A stretch of 64,000 bases of DNA from Blautia sp. Marseille-P3201T (GTDB taxonomy: Bacteria > Bacillota > Clostridia > Lachnospirales > Lachnospiraceae): positions 682,001 through 746,000 of the forward strand of contig NZ_LT635470.1 of assembly GCF_900120295.1 (NCBI RefSeq), given 5' to 3'. Below are positions 26,798 to 35,611 of this stretch, in pieces. The translations under genes and the position numbers were made by a program. The notes beneath the pieces are model-generated. The model saw only the letters and a list, made by a program, of their open reading frames with translations, did not search any database and was not told the DNA's origin. The first letter of the stretch is position 1; each line of letters opens with the position of its first letter.

Positions 26798-27367
26798 CTA
26801 ATTTACAGCTCTCCTCCCCTTCTCCCATATTTTCATTTCTTCTTTAAGACAAGGGTATAGTAAATCATAAGTCCCATTTTTCTGTATCTTTATGTTTAAA
26901 CACTCCGCCCAGAAAAAAGCAGCACAAATATAAGAAGATGTAAGAAAAGGAACTTCCCGGTACTTTCCTGCTACACTGCATATTTTTTCAAAAGAAATCC
27001 TGTTCTCTTTGGATAAAAAATCATATTCTTTTCCAATAATTTTGCAAAAAACATATTCAAAAGCAATCCTTGCCTTTTCCCATCGAACTGTATGACAGTT
27101 TCTGATCTCTTCCAGAAATCCTAAAAGAATTTCGGCACTTTCTGTTTCTTCATTATTTAGATATTCCCAAAATTCTCCTTTTTGATAAGTACTTTTTTCT
27201 GCCTGAAATAAAATATAATCTTTCCAGTTTTTCTCCATAGTCTTCAACATTTTCCCTGTCATAGGGTTTTTGCACAGAGCATACAAAAGAAAATATGTGG
27301 CATCTATATATTGCTCTGCTTTTGTAGAAAAATATAGTCCTTGGAATAAAATCCCCTGCTTTTTCAT
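26798..27367 (-). CDS. hypothetical protein
   Basis: This 189-residue, Lys/Glu- and aromatic-rich soluble protein has no motif I recognise and is probably all alpha (segments QYIDATYFLLYALCKNP, AEILLGFLEEIRNC, FEYVFCKIIGKEYDFL). The AGAGGTTAT site before ATG supports translation. It lies alone between the tyrS terminator and the decarboxylase promoter. The 200 bp upstream is AT-rich and holds the tyrS terminator; no clear promoter stands out. Confidence 0.65.
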   Translation of the reverse strand: MKKQGILFQGLYFSTKAEQYIDATYFLLYALCKNPMTGKMLKTMEKNWKDYILFQAEKSTYQKGEFWEYLNNEETESAEILLGFLEEIRNCHTVRWEKARIAFEYVFCKIIGKEYDFLSKENRISFEKICSVAGKYREVPFLTSSYICAAFFWAECLNIKIQKNGTYDLLYPCLKEEMKIWEKGRRAVN

Positions 27368-27525
27368 ATAACCTCTTTTCTGCCTGTATTAAATTTTGAA
27401 ATGGATAATTCTGGATAAGATTAGAATTCAGATATGATTTAGAAATTGAATACAGACTTGCCTTTTTTTCATTTTACTACAAAAAAGTCTTTCACTCAAC
27501 CATTAATTTTTCTGTTTTGAAAAAA

Positions 27526-27559
27526 GAAGCTGCCGTAATACTCTGAAAACGACAGCTCC
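27526..27559 (-). terminator. tyrS terminator
   Basis: Arms GGAGCTGTCG and CGGCAGCTTC pair with two mismatches and are followed by TTTTTT on the minus strand, nine bases after the tyrS stop. The arm shares the GCTGTCG core with hairpins at 62-112 and 51510-51554. Confidence 0.8.
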
Positions 27560-27567
27560 TGACTTTT

Positions 27568-28788
27568 TTACAATGTTACTTTTCTAAAGTTTTTCTTTCC
27601 TTTTTTCAGCACAATTCCATCGCCCTGAAGTTTTTCTCCCGGAACCAGATGCTTAATATCTGTAACCTTCTCTCCGTCAATAGACACACCGCCCTGTTCA
27701 ATGGCACGTCTTGCTTCAGAACGTGTATTTGCCAGTCCGCTTTTGTGTAAAAGAGAAATCAAATCAATATTTCCGTCTACAAGGTCAGACTCTTCAATTT
27801 TGGCTGATGGCATATTTGCTGCATTTCCACTGCTGAACAACGCTCTTGCAGCTTCCTGAGCTTTTTCTGCCTCTTCTTTTCCGTGTACTAATGCAGTTAA
27901 TTCGTAAGCTAAAATTTCTTTTGCTTTATTTAACTGGCTTCCTTCCCATTTATCCATTTCGTCAATCTGCTCCAAAGGAAGGAAAGTCAGCATACGAATA
28001 CATTTTAAAACATCTGCGTCTGCCACGTTTCTCCAGTACTGATAGAAATCAAATGGAGATGTTTTATTTGGATCTAACCAAACTGCTCCGGACTGTGTTT
28101 TTCCCATCTTTTTACCTTCGGAGTTCAAAAGCAAAGTAATTGTCATTGCACAGGCATTTTTACCTAATTTTCTTCTGATCAGCTCTGTTCCGCCCAGCAT
28201 ATTACTCCACTGGTCATCACCGCCAAACTGCATATTACAGCCATATTTCTGGTACAACATGTAGAAATCATAACTCTGCATAATCATGTAGTTAAACTCT
28301 AAAAAGCTCAGACCTTTTTCCATACGCTGTTTGTAACATTCTGCAGTAAGCATACGGTTTACAGAGAAATGTGGACCAACTTCTCTTAACAGCTCTACAT
28401 AATTTAAATCCAAAAGCCAGTCTGCATTGTTTACCATCATTGCTTTTCCTTCTGAAAAATCAATAAAACGTTCCATCTGCTTTTTAAAACAATCGCAGTT
28501 GTGCTGAATTATTTCTGGTGTCATCATGGAACGCATATCACTTCTTCCTGATGGGTCTCCAATATATCCTGTACCTCCACCAATCAATGCAATCGGTTTA
28601 TTTCCTGCCATCTGCAGACGTTTCATCAGACATAATGCCATAAAATGTCCTACATGAAGGCTGTCTGCCGTAGGGTCAAAGCCAATGTAGAAGGTAGCCT
28701 TTCCATTGTTAATCAATTCGCGGATTTCTTCTTCATCTGTCACCTGAGCAATCAAACCTCTGGCAACCAGTTCGTCATAAATTTTCAT
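27568..28788 (-). CDS. tyrS: tyrosyl-tRNA synthetase
   Basis: The 406-residue class I synthetase charges tRNA-Tyr. It has the HIGH-type motif H-V-G-H at residues 46-49, the KMSKS-type motif K-M-G-K-T near 232, and a C-terminal S4 RNA-binding domain (residues 340-400). The M-G-K-T form of the KMSKS loop is typical of the bacterial TyrRS-Z type. Expression is controlled by the T-box leader upstream. Confidence 0.97.
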   Translation of the reverse strand: MKIYDELVARGLIAQVTDEEEIRELINNGKATFYIGFDPTADSLHVGHFMALCLMKRLQMAGNKPIALIGGGTGYIGDPSGRSDMRSMMTPEIIQHNCDCFKKQMERFIDFSEGKAMMVNNADWLLDLNYVELLREVGPHFSVNRMLTAECYKQRMEKGLSFLEFNYMIMQSYDFYMLYQKYGCNMQFGGDDQWSNMLGGTELIRRKLGKNACAMTITLLLNSEGKKMGKTQSGAVWLDPNKTSPFDFYQYWRNVADADVLKCIRMLTFLPLEQIDEMDKWEGSQLNKAKEILAYELTALVHGKEEAEKAQEAARALFSSGNAANMPSAKIEESDLVDGNIDLISLLHKSGLANTRSEARRAIEQGGVSIDGEKVTDIKHLVPGEKLQGDGIVLKKGKKNFRKVTL

Positions 28789-28829
28789 TTTGTTTTCTCC
28801 CTTCTGTTTCCCTGAGGACGAAGCTTTTA

Positions 28830-29123
28830 AACAAAAACGCTCCCGCCCTCTTTATAATTATAAAAAGGACGAGAGCGATAAGCTTTCTCGTGTTACCACC
28901 TTTATTCACAGACAACTCGCATTGCCTGCCTCTGTAAGTACAGCCGAAGCGATACTCAAAATGCTATAACGTGCACCTTTCCGTCACAGCCTACTCATTT
29001 CTTTTCGGTGTGAAGCTCCGAGATGTATTCATTCTCAACTTCCTGCGCGCCTCTCATCACCCGGCAGCTTTCTGTGCATTTCCCTGAAAATTACTTCTTC
29101 TCATCTTTGCTTTTTCATTTACA
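28830..29123 (-). ncRNA. T-box leader (tyrosine) of tyrS
   Basis: On the minus strand the leader holds the T-box core AGGTGGTAACACG (28888-28902), which pairs with the uncharged tRNA end, then a terminator with arms CGCTCTCGTCC and GGGCGGGAGCG followed by TTTTTG (28835-28877). A specifier-loop candidate GAATACATC contains UAC (29025-29027), the tyrosine codon, matching the regulated gene. Uncharged tRNA-Tyr should favour the antiterminator and raise tyrS expression. Confidence 0.9.
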
Positions 29124-29128
29124 GCACC

Positions 29129-29157
29129 AGTATACAAACTTCCTCTATGGTTGTCAA
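29129..29157 (-). promoter_or_regulatory. consensus promoter of the tyrS T-box transcript
   Basis: TTGACA and TATACT are spaced by 17 bp on the minus strand. The -35 box overlaps the stop codon of the upstream oxidoreductase gene, so tyrS is likely a separate transcript. Confidence 0.85.
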
Positions 29158-30380
29158 GACATATTCCACTGGTATTCGCCATTTTCCTTAATACCATAGA
29201 AATCGCCAAAGTTTAGATCCAAAATATTTTTCTGTATGTTCTCCACAGAAATCTGATTTTTAATTAAATACTGCCAGATACCGCCATGAGAAATATCTCC
29301 CTGAAGAAGAACACCTACAACCTTTCCATCACGAATAATAACACGTTTATATTCTTTTGAGTCTTCTCTTACCACCACAGTATCCGTTTCTTCCGGAACA
29401 ATTACTCCAATGCACATGGAAACAAGTCCAAAGAAATTAATGGTGTTTTTAATAGCATACCTGTCTGTATAGGCAGTCTTTTCCCCACACATATTAAGGG
29501 CCGCTGTCTCTCCCTGTTTCTGTGCATTTGGCCAGATACCTGACAAACCGGCTACATCACCTGCTGCATAGACATCTTTGGCTCCTGTTTCCAGATAGTC
29601 ATCTACTTTAATACCCCTGTCAATGACAATGCCTTCTCCGTCCATGCCTGCTACTGCCGAGCGCACACCTGCTGCTACAATAACCAGGTCACATGGAATT
29701 TCCTCTCCGTTGTCCAATACAATACGAGAAATATTTCCCTGTTCATCCATCAATGTATCTGTTGCTTTTCTTCCTAAATAGAAAGAAGCACCTGCTTTTT
29801 CAAAACGTTTCTGATATTCAAAGGCACCTGTCTTATCCAGCTGGATAGGAAGAATTTGTTCTGCCATCTCTACAATAGAAACTTTCTTTCCTGTTTCCAT
29901 AAGTCCGTAAGCAGCATCCAGACCCACCAGACCGGAACCAATAATCACAATATTTTCTGCGTTCTTTGCCATTTCATCAATTGCCTGTGCATCTCTCAAA
30001 TGACGAAGGCCAAAAACATTATTTGCGTCTCTTAATTTTCCTACAGGCGGGATAAAACTCTCCGCACCTGTAGCAATCAAAAGTTTATCATATCCAATTT
30101 CAGTGCCGTCTTCCGTAAACACTTTTTTATTTACGGTATCCAGCTTATTTACTGTTTTTCCTTTTAACCAGTTAATTTTATTTTTCTCAAAAAAATCTGC
30201 ATCAATAAAGCTAATGCCTTCTGCACTTCTTTCGTGGCTGAGGAATTTATGCAGCATACAGCGTGAATGTACCTGTGTATCCGTAGATATTACAGTAATC
30301 TCACCTTGTGCATCTGTCTTTCGAATGGTTTTTGCAGCCATAATACCTGCCGCACCTGCTCCTAAAATCACATACTGCAT
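29154..30380 (-). CDS. FAD/NAD(P)-dependent oxidoreductase of the CODH cluster
   Basis: The 408-residue flavoprotein shows the FAD-binding GAGAAGIMAAKTI (residues 7-19), the ATG-type motif LLIATGAES near 105, a second Rossmann motif VIIGSGLVGLDAAYGLME near 147 for NAD(P)H, and DVYAAGDVAG near 275. It belongs to the pyridine nucleotide-disulfide oxidoreductase family. Encoded right after the CooF-like ferredoxin and CooS, it probably passes electrons from CO oxidation to NAD(P)+. GAGGAGG precedes the ATG. Confidence 0.9.
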   Translation of the reverse strand: MQYVILGAGAAGIMAAKTIRKTDAQGEITVISTDTQVHSRCMLHKFLSHERSAEGISFIDADFFEKNKINWLKGKTVNKLDTVNKKVFTEDGTEIGYDKLLIATGAESFIPPVGKLRDANNVFGLRHLRDAQAIDEMAKNAENIVIIGSGLVGLDAAYGLMETGKKVSIVEMAEQILPIQLDKTGAFEYQKRFEKAGASFYLGRKATDTLMDEQGNISRIVLDNGEEIPCDLVIVAAGVRSAVAGMDGEGIVIDRGIKVDDYLETGAKDVYAAGDVAGLSGIWPNAQKQGETAALNMCGEKTAYTDRYAIKNTINFFGLVSMCIGVIVPEETDTVVVREDSKEYKRVIIRDGKVVGVLLQGDISHGGIWQYLIKNQISVENIQKNILDLNFGDFYGIKENGEYQWNMS

Positions 30381-30384
30381 CTGC

Positions 30385-30831
30385 CTACACCTCCTCTACC
30401 CAGATTGCCTGTTTTGGACAGGCTTTCACGCAGCTTGGTTCTTCACCCTTTTCAATACAAAAGTCACATTTAATGACTTTTGTATGAGTTGTTTCATCCG
30501 GTTTCAAAACACCGTAAGGGCAATTCATTACACACATAAAACAGGAACCACATTTTTCAGCATCATACTGTACATGACCTGTTTCTTCATCCTTTTTCAG
30601 AGCTCCGCTCATACAGGACATTACACATTCCGGCTGCTCACAGTGTCTGCAAAACACCGGTGTATAACTCCCATCCGGATTTTTATATATAAAATTTCTG
30701 GATTCATTTGTAATATCTGTCAAATCTAAAGTATAAACATTTCCGTCATCTTTTCTATGCGCCTGCATACATGCTACGGAACAACTTTTACAGCCATCGC
30801 ATTTGGCAGCGTCAATCATTATTCTTCTCAT
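30385..30831 (-). CDS. CooF-like 4Fe-4S ferredoxin
   Basis: The 148-residue polyferredoxin of the HycB/CooF type has four cysteine groups: CDGCKSCSVAC, CRHCEQPECVMSC, CGSCFMCVMNCP and CDFCIEKGEEPSCVKACP. It should shuttle electrons between CooS and the FAD/NAD oxidoreductase. GGGGGTATCTG precedes the ATG at 30831; a longer frame to 30861 overlaps nothing important but has weaker support. It lies between the cooS and oxidoreductase genes with 4-30 bp gaps. Confidence 0.9.
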   Translation of the reverse strand: MRRIMIDAAKCDGCKSCSVACMQAHRKDDGNVYTLDLTDITNESRNFIYKNPDGSYTPVFCRHCEQPECVMSCMSGALKKDEETGHVQYDAEKCGSCFMCVMNCPYGVLKPDETTHTKVIKCDFCIEKGEEPSCVKACPKQAIWVEEV

Positions 30832-30864
30832 CAGATACCCCCGTTCTGTATCACTGAACATATT

Positions 30865-32748
30865 TTAGATATTTAATCCTGCACGTCTTTCTTCAATAAT
30901 CTTATCAAGAATATCTGCACTCTCTTTTGCATCTGGATTGATAATCACCTGTCCGCCTGTGAGGTTCTTCATATCTTCTGTTAAAAGTTTTACTGCCAGC
31001 TCACTTCCTGTAACAAATGGAGGAAGTCCTAAATGCAGAGGAAGTCCCAGTGCCAGTCCGAAGCATCCGTCAGCAAGAGCCTGTTCCTCTAACCACTGTG
31101 CCGCTGAAAGAACTAATGGAAGCTGAGGAATATCTACACCAATTGCTTCCGCTAATTCTGTAGCTACAATTTCAAGACGTCCAATTGCAAGGCATGGACC
31201 GAAGTTTAACACCGGAGGAATATTTAATTTTTCACATACAGCACGAAGCTTTGGACCTGCATATTTTGCAGCTTCCGGTGTCATAAGTCCACAGTTTTCA
31301 ATACCTCCTGAAGAACATCCTGCGGTCAGTACCAGAATATCTTTTGCAATCAGCTCTTTTGTCAATTCTACAGAGAGAACATCATGTCCGCCTGCAGTCA
31401 GGTTAGAACATCCTACTACGCCAGCAATCCCTTTGATATCACCGGATACAATTAAATCAATTAACGGTTTCCAGTTGCCTCCTAAGAATTCTTTTAAAGA
31501 ACCTTCGGAAACACCGGTTAAAGTATGGTCATTTCCATGTTCCGGCATTAAGTTCATAGGAACGTTACCGCGTCTTGCTTTGTATGCTTCAATGATTTCG
31601 TCAATAATTTCTTCGCTCTGTTTTTCTCTTTCTTCGAAAACAAATGGTTTCAGTTCCGCATTCGCTTTTTTTGCCACACTGTCAAGACAAATCTGTTTAA
31701 TCTTTAATTCGTCACAGATTGGCTCAATACCCGGAAGTGTACAGTTAAATTCAGAAAGAACCGCATCAATACCGCCAGTAGCCAGCACTGCTTCACTTGT
31801 ATAGTTATTTCCTGCATGACCATCAAATACTTCTTCGTAATGAGCGCCTCTAAGCTGTAAGTCCTGACCTACACAAGTACATCCAACCAGTTTAAAGCCT
31901 TTTGCACCTGCTGCTTTTGCTTTTTCCACTGCTTCTTTTGATGTAAGTCTTTCCTGCAAATCTACAAAGATTGTATGTTGATGTCCTGTAATCATAATGT
32001 TGATATAATCCGGATCAATAACGCGAAGACCAACAGGAGCCATACGAAGTTCAGGTTCTCCTAAAAGTACATCGTTTAACAGGTTTGTAAGAGTCAACCC
32101 ATATAAGCCTGTGGAAATACCCAGTTTCAGACAGTCTGTATACATATCAACAGGATCAGAGTTTAAGTTTGTAGAACATTTTACAACTCCGTGGAATACT
32201 TCACTTTTTGCACCGCCAGGTAAAATACCTAACTCCTGCCATTTTTTGAAACGAGGTGCATAAGCCATTTTTTCAACTAATTCCATTTTTTCGTATTCTG
32301 GTTTATATAAATCGTCCAGAACTTTCTGAGCCACCTGTTTTGCAGTATCCCATTTATCTGTTCCCTGAACTCCGAAAATCTCAGCAAGTCTTGCAAGGGA
32401 TTTCTCACCTTTAATCTCACCTTTGATTTCAGCAGTTTTCTTTACATTTAATGCTGTATTTTCTACAATATGAATATAGCATCCAGAGCCACTTGCCACT
32501 GCACGAAGGAAGTTACGTGCAACAATAACATCTGCTGTCGCACCACAAATTCCTCTTGGAGCTTTTGGTGTAATACGACATGGACCATTTGAGCAAAGAC
32601 GGCAGCATACTCCCTGTAAACCAAAGCCACATTTTGTACTCTGTCCTTCCACTCTATGATGAGAAGTTTCCATAGGTAAATTGCGAATAAATCCTTCCAA
32701 AGGTTTATCTGCACTGGCACATGTATTGCATCCAAAACACTGATTCAT
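30865..32748 (-). CDS. cooS: anaerobic carbon monoxide dehydrogenase, catalytic subunit
   Basis: This 627-residue Ni-Fe enzyme interconverts CO and CO2. The D and B clusters are marked by C40, C48, C49, C52, C57 and C68; the Ni-Fe-S C cluster ligands appear as His in TGHQHTIF and Cys in GCTCVGQD, EFNCTLPG, VVGCSNLT, TAGCSSGG and NFGPCLAIGR, all intact. Three extra cysteines (C4, C7, C10) sit in the first ten residues. No CODH/ACS subunits or CooC maturation gene are nearby, so this is a stand-alone CooS-CooF-oxidoreductase cluster. Confidence 0.96.
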   Translation of the reverse strand: MNQCFGCNTCASADKPLEGFIRNLPMETSHHRVEGQSTKCGFGLQGVCCRLCSNGPCRITPKAPRGICGATADVIVARNFLRAVASGSGCYIHIVENTALNVKKTAEIKGEIKGEKSLARLAEIFGVQGTDKWDTAKQVAQKVLDDLYKPEYEKMELVEKMAYAPRFKKWQELGILPGGAKSEVFHGVVKCSTNLNSDPVDMYTDCLKLGISTGLYGLTLTNLLNDVLLGEPELRMAPVGLRVIDPDYINIMITGHQHTIFVDLQERLTSKEAVEKAKAAGAKGFKLVGCTCVGQDLQLRGAHYEEVFDGHAGNNYTSEAVLATGGIDAVLSEFNCTLPGIEPICDELKIKQICLDSVAKKANAELKPFVFEEREKQSEEIIDEIIEAYKARRGNVPMNLMPEHGNDHTLTGVSEGSLKEFLGGNWKPLIDLIVSGDIKGIAGVVGCSNLTAGGHDVLSVELTKELIAKDILVLTAGCSSGGIENCGLMTPEAAKYAGPKLRAVCEKLNIPPVLNFGPCLAIGRLEIVATELAEAIGVDIPQLPLVLSAAQWLEEQALADGCFGLALGLPLHLGLPPFVTGSELAVKLLTEDMKNLTGGQVIINPDAKESADILDKIIEERRAGLNI

Positions 32749-32793
32749 ACTTAATATCCTCCTGATATCTACATTATTTTTTAATCTGTTAAG

Positions 32794-32823
32794 ATTATAA
32801 CAATACTAAACTAAATTAGTCAA
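32794..32823 (-). promoter_or_regulatory. promoter of the cooS operon
   Basis: TTGACT and TATAAT are separated by 18 bp on the minus strand. The spacer holds TTTAGTTTAGTA and CTAATTTAG, repeats that could bind a regulator; this is unproven. Confidence 0.7.
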
Positions 32824-32853
32824 GTATAACTTGTACCATTTTCCATTTCTTTT

Positions 32854-34329
32854 TTATTTTATCTGAAATGCCTGGATTTCCTCTTTTAAGACAGCCTCTC
32901 TTTCCTGTGTTAAAAGTCTCCTGCTCTCCTTTAGATAACTTTCACATCCATGCTCTGCTATAAATGCTGCAATCCTTTCGTTTCGAGAAAGCATTGACAA
33001 GAAAAGTGACAGCTCTTGCCCTGCTTTACAGCTCTTTTTTACTGCCCCGATTTCTTCATCCAATAATCCTTGAATTTGTTCTTCCTCACGCTTTAATTTT
33101 AAAGTTTCTCTGTAAAAATCCTCTTTCACAGCAGAAAATCCACTTTCTTTTAACATCCATTTTCTTTCATCCATCCATTTTGTGATTTTTTTATCAGTCT
33201 TTCTTTTTTCCTTTGACAAAAGTCCCTGTTCTGTCAGAATTTTTTCCTGTCTTTTTCTTCTTTCTATACTTTGGCAAAAAAGTGTGTCTATTTCCTGCTG
33301 TCCCTCTGCAACTGCCTTTTTCATCTTTTTTAACTCTTCATACAGACCATTTATATAAACTTTTTCTTGTTGATATTCTTTTATTTTTCCTTCCAATTCC
33401 CCCTCTAAAAGCTGCATCAGCAAAATCTTTCCATCAAAATCTGCATGAACCAACATATCTTCTTTTTCTTCTAAAGAATACTTCCGGTACTTTTCTTCAT
33501 AATTCTTAAACAATTGATAAAACCCATAAAAATCCACTGCCACTTCCTCATGCTGTAAATATTCACTAATCAGCTCTTTTGTTATGGAGATTTTCATTTC
33601 TTCATAACTTTGCAGAATTCTGGACAAATCCTCCCAGCCTCTGGCAGTTACAAAACAGCTTCCTTCCTGCTGCTCTTCTATGCGGTAAAAATTTTCTGCT
33701 TTTAACTGCAAATAACTGCGTATTCCTAAATGAACACCTTGTTTTGCTGCATATTTATCCCATACAGCATAATCTTCCTGAATTTCTATTTTCTTTACTC
33801 TGTCCAGTGTCACAATATCAAATTCCCGCACAGATTTATTATAACGCTCCGGATTACCGGCAGCTACAATGCACCATCCCTTTGGAAGCTTGTGTGCCCC
33901 AAAAGTTTTATTCTGTAAAAGCTGCAGCATGGTAGGCGCTAAGGTTTCAGAAACACAGTTAATTTCATCCAAAAATAAAATTCCTGCTTCTGCTCCTTCT
34001 TTTTCTATACATTCATATACCGATGCAAGCATTTCACTCATGGTATATTCTGTAACTGTATATTCTTCTCCCTGAAATCTTTTCTTTTCTAAAATTGGCA
34101 GTCCCACTGCGCTTTGTCTTGTATGATGTGTCAGCGTATACTCCACAAGTCCGATTTTTTCTTCCTCTGCAATCTGCTTCATAATGGCGGTTTTTCCAAT
34201 ACCCGGAGGCCCTATAAGCAGTACCGGTCTTTGATACTGTATGGGGATTTTGTAATTTCCTTCCTCATCCTTTGCTGTATAAGCTTTAAGCGTGTTAATA
34301 ATTTCCTGTTTTGCTTCTGCAATATTCAT
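32854..34329 (-). CDS. MoxR-like AAA+ ATPase with coiled-coil tail
   Basis: Residues 1-240 form an AAA+ module of the MoxR/dynein-related type, with Walker A GPPGIGKT (40-47), Walker B GILFLDEINC (D121-E122) and sensor VAAGNPERYN. From about residue 300 the sequence is highly charged and helical (Glu, Lys and Gln-rich), likely a long coiled coil. MoxR ATPases usually work with a von Willebrand factor A partner to remodel or mature other proteins, and such a partner is encoded directly downstream. The client is unknown. Confidence 0.85.
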   Translation of the reverse strand: MNIAEAKQEIINTLKAYTAKDEEGNYKIPIQYQRPVLLIGPPGIGKTAIMKQIAEEEKIGLVEYTLTHHTRQSAVGLPILEKKRFQGEEYTVTEYTMSEMLASVYECIEKEGAEAGILFLDEINCVSETLAPTMLQLLQNKTFGAHKLPKGWCIVAAGNPERYNKSVREFDIVTLDRVKKIEIQEDYAVWDKYAAKQGVHLGIRSYLQLKAENFYRIEEQQEGSCFVTARGWEDLSRILQSYEEMKISITKELISEYLQHEEVAVDFYGFYQLFKNYEEKYRKYSLEEKEDMLVHADFDGKILLMQLLEGELEGKIKEYQQEKVYINGLYEELKKMKKAVAEGQQEIDTLFCQSIERRKRQEKILTEQGLLSKEKRKTDKKITKWMDERKWMLKESGFSAVKEDFYRETLKLKREEEQIQGLLDEEIGAVKKSCKAGQELSLFLSMLSRNERIAAFIAEHGCESYLKESRRLLTQEREAVLKEEIQAFQIK

Positions 34330-34341
34330 CGTTTTCTCCTA

Positions 34342-35610
34342 TTACCTTTCATCCATATAAAGAAGCTTTGCCCAGCTTGGAACATTGGCTTCTTTGGGCG
34401 GTTCTTTTGTCAGTAAAAAAACCGCCTCATAATCCGGTTTTTCTCTGGGATAAATCCCATCTCCATCAGTAAAATATAAAAGCGCTTTTAAATTTTTCAG
34501 TCTTCCATCTGTAATCATTTCATTTACATATCGAAACACCGGACGAAAGTCTGTTCCTCCCCCGCCCTGTATCTTGATATGCCGCAAATATTCTTTCCAT
34601 TCCTTTTCACAGGTGACTTTTACATCTTCCTGCACATAACAGTCACACTGTATAATATGTACCCGCAACTTTTTAAAAAAGTTTTCCTGCCGCCCTAAAA
34701 CCGCATAAGTTTCCTGTAAAAAACGCTGTACTGTAGGTCTTTTACAAGATGCAGAGGTATCAATGGCAATAACCAATTCCTCCAGCTTTTTTGCCTCTGT
34801 ATATTCTAAAGGTTCTAAAAAAGGCAGATTTTTATAATGAGAAAGCCCATATAAATATGGAATATAATCAAAGGTCTCCATATCTAACTGCAGCTCTTCT
34901 CTTTCCACAGTAAACCGTCTTAAAAATTTATCATAATTTCTTTTTCTTTCTTTTTGAAGCTCATACCACTCCTGTTTATGCCCCTGCTGTGTCCCCCTCT
35001 TTCCAAATTCCTTTCCACTGTCACCCTCCCCGGATGCTTTTAACGAAAGCACCCAGTCAATTAATTTCTCTTCCTGCTCCTCTTTTACTCCTTTCCAAAG
35101 AGAATGATTATCTTGTTCAAAGCACTGTCTCCAAAATTTAACTTCACTTGGAGAAAGTTTTTTCTTTTCCAATCTTTCCTGCACAGTCTCAGCGGACAGC
35201 CCTTCCCCTGTTTCCCATATTTGACTGCAAAATTCTTGGGCTGTCTTTGACATTTTTCCTATAAGCTCCTCCTGCCCCAATGCATCGATAGTGTACTCCG
35301 CTACCATATCACAAGCCAAATACCACAAAGAAGAAGGTTCCGTATTCTCTTTCACTTGTCTGTACAGCAGATGAAACAGTGTATGAAAAAAGAAACGATT
35401 TATTCCCTGTACTCCCTTTTTCAAGTAAAGGTTCAGAAAAAACTTTGGTTCATAGAAGAAAATTTCTCCGTCTGTTCCTGACAAAGAATTCCTTTGAAAA
35501 CCAGTAAATGCCATTTGAAAAATCCGGTAAAATCCCGGACTTTCACAGCAAAATCTTGTCAGAGCAAGCTCTTTTACTTCTTCCCATAAATATTCTTCTT
35601 TTGTTTTCAT
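34342..35610 (-). CDS. VWA-like domain protein with degenerate metallopeptidase-like N-terminus
   Basis: The 422-residue protein has an N-terminal region resembling the DUF2201/putative metallopeptidase domain, where H76-T-L-F-H80 sits at the place of HExxH with Thr for the catalytic Glu. The C-terminal half is a VWA-type fold with a complete metal-ion site: D284-T-S286-A-S288, T353 in GGGGTD, and D382 in FTDGDG. It is the upstream partner of the MoxR ATPase (13 bp gap) and follows the arginase-fold gene with adjacent stop and start. Confidence 0.82.
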   Translation of the reverse strand: MKTKEEYLWEEVKELALTRFCCESPGFYRIFQMAFTGFQRNSLSGTDGEIFFYEPKFFLNLYLKKGVQGINRFFFHTLFHLLYRQVKENTEPSSLWYLACDMVAEYTIDALGQEELIGKMSKTAQEFCSQIWETGEGLSAETVQERLEKKKLSPSEVKFWRQCFEQDNHSLWKGVKEEQEEKLIDWVLSLKASGEGDSGKEFGKRGTQQGHKQEWYELQKERKRNYDKFLRRFTVEREELQLDMETFDYIPYLYGLSHYKNLPFLEPLEYTEAKKLEELVIAIDTSASCKRPTVQRFLQETYAVLGRQENFFKKLRVHIIQCDCYVQEDVKVTCEKEWKEYLRHIKIQGGGGTDFRPVFRYVNEMITDGRLKNLKALLYFTDGDGIYPREKPDYEAVFLLTKEPPKEANVPSWAKLLYMDER

Positions 35611-35611
35611 C

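Noticed and set aside
33579-33935. 118-codon + strand frame opposite the MoxR ATPase gene
   Set aside because: No start signal, and the opposite strand carries clear AAA+ motifs.
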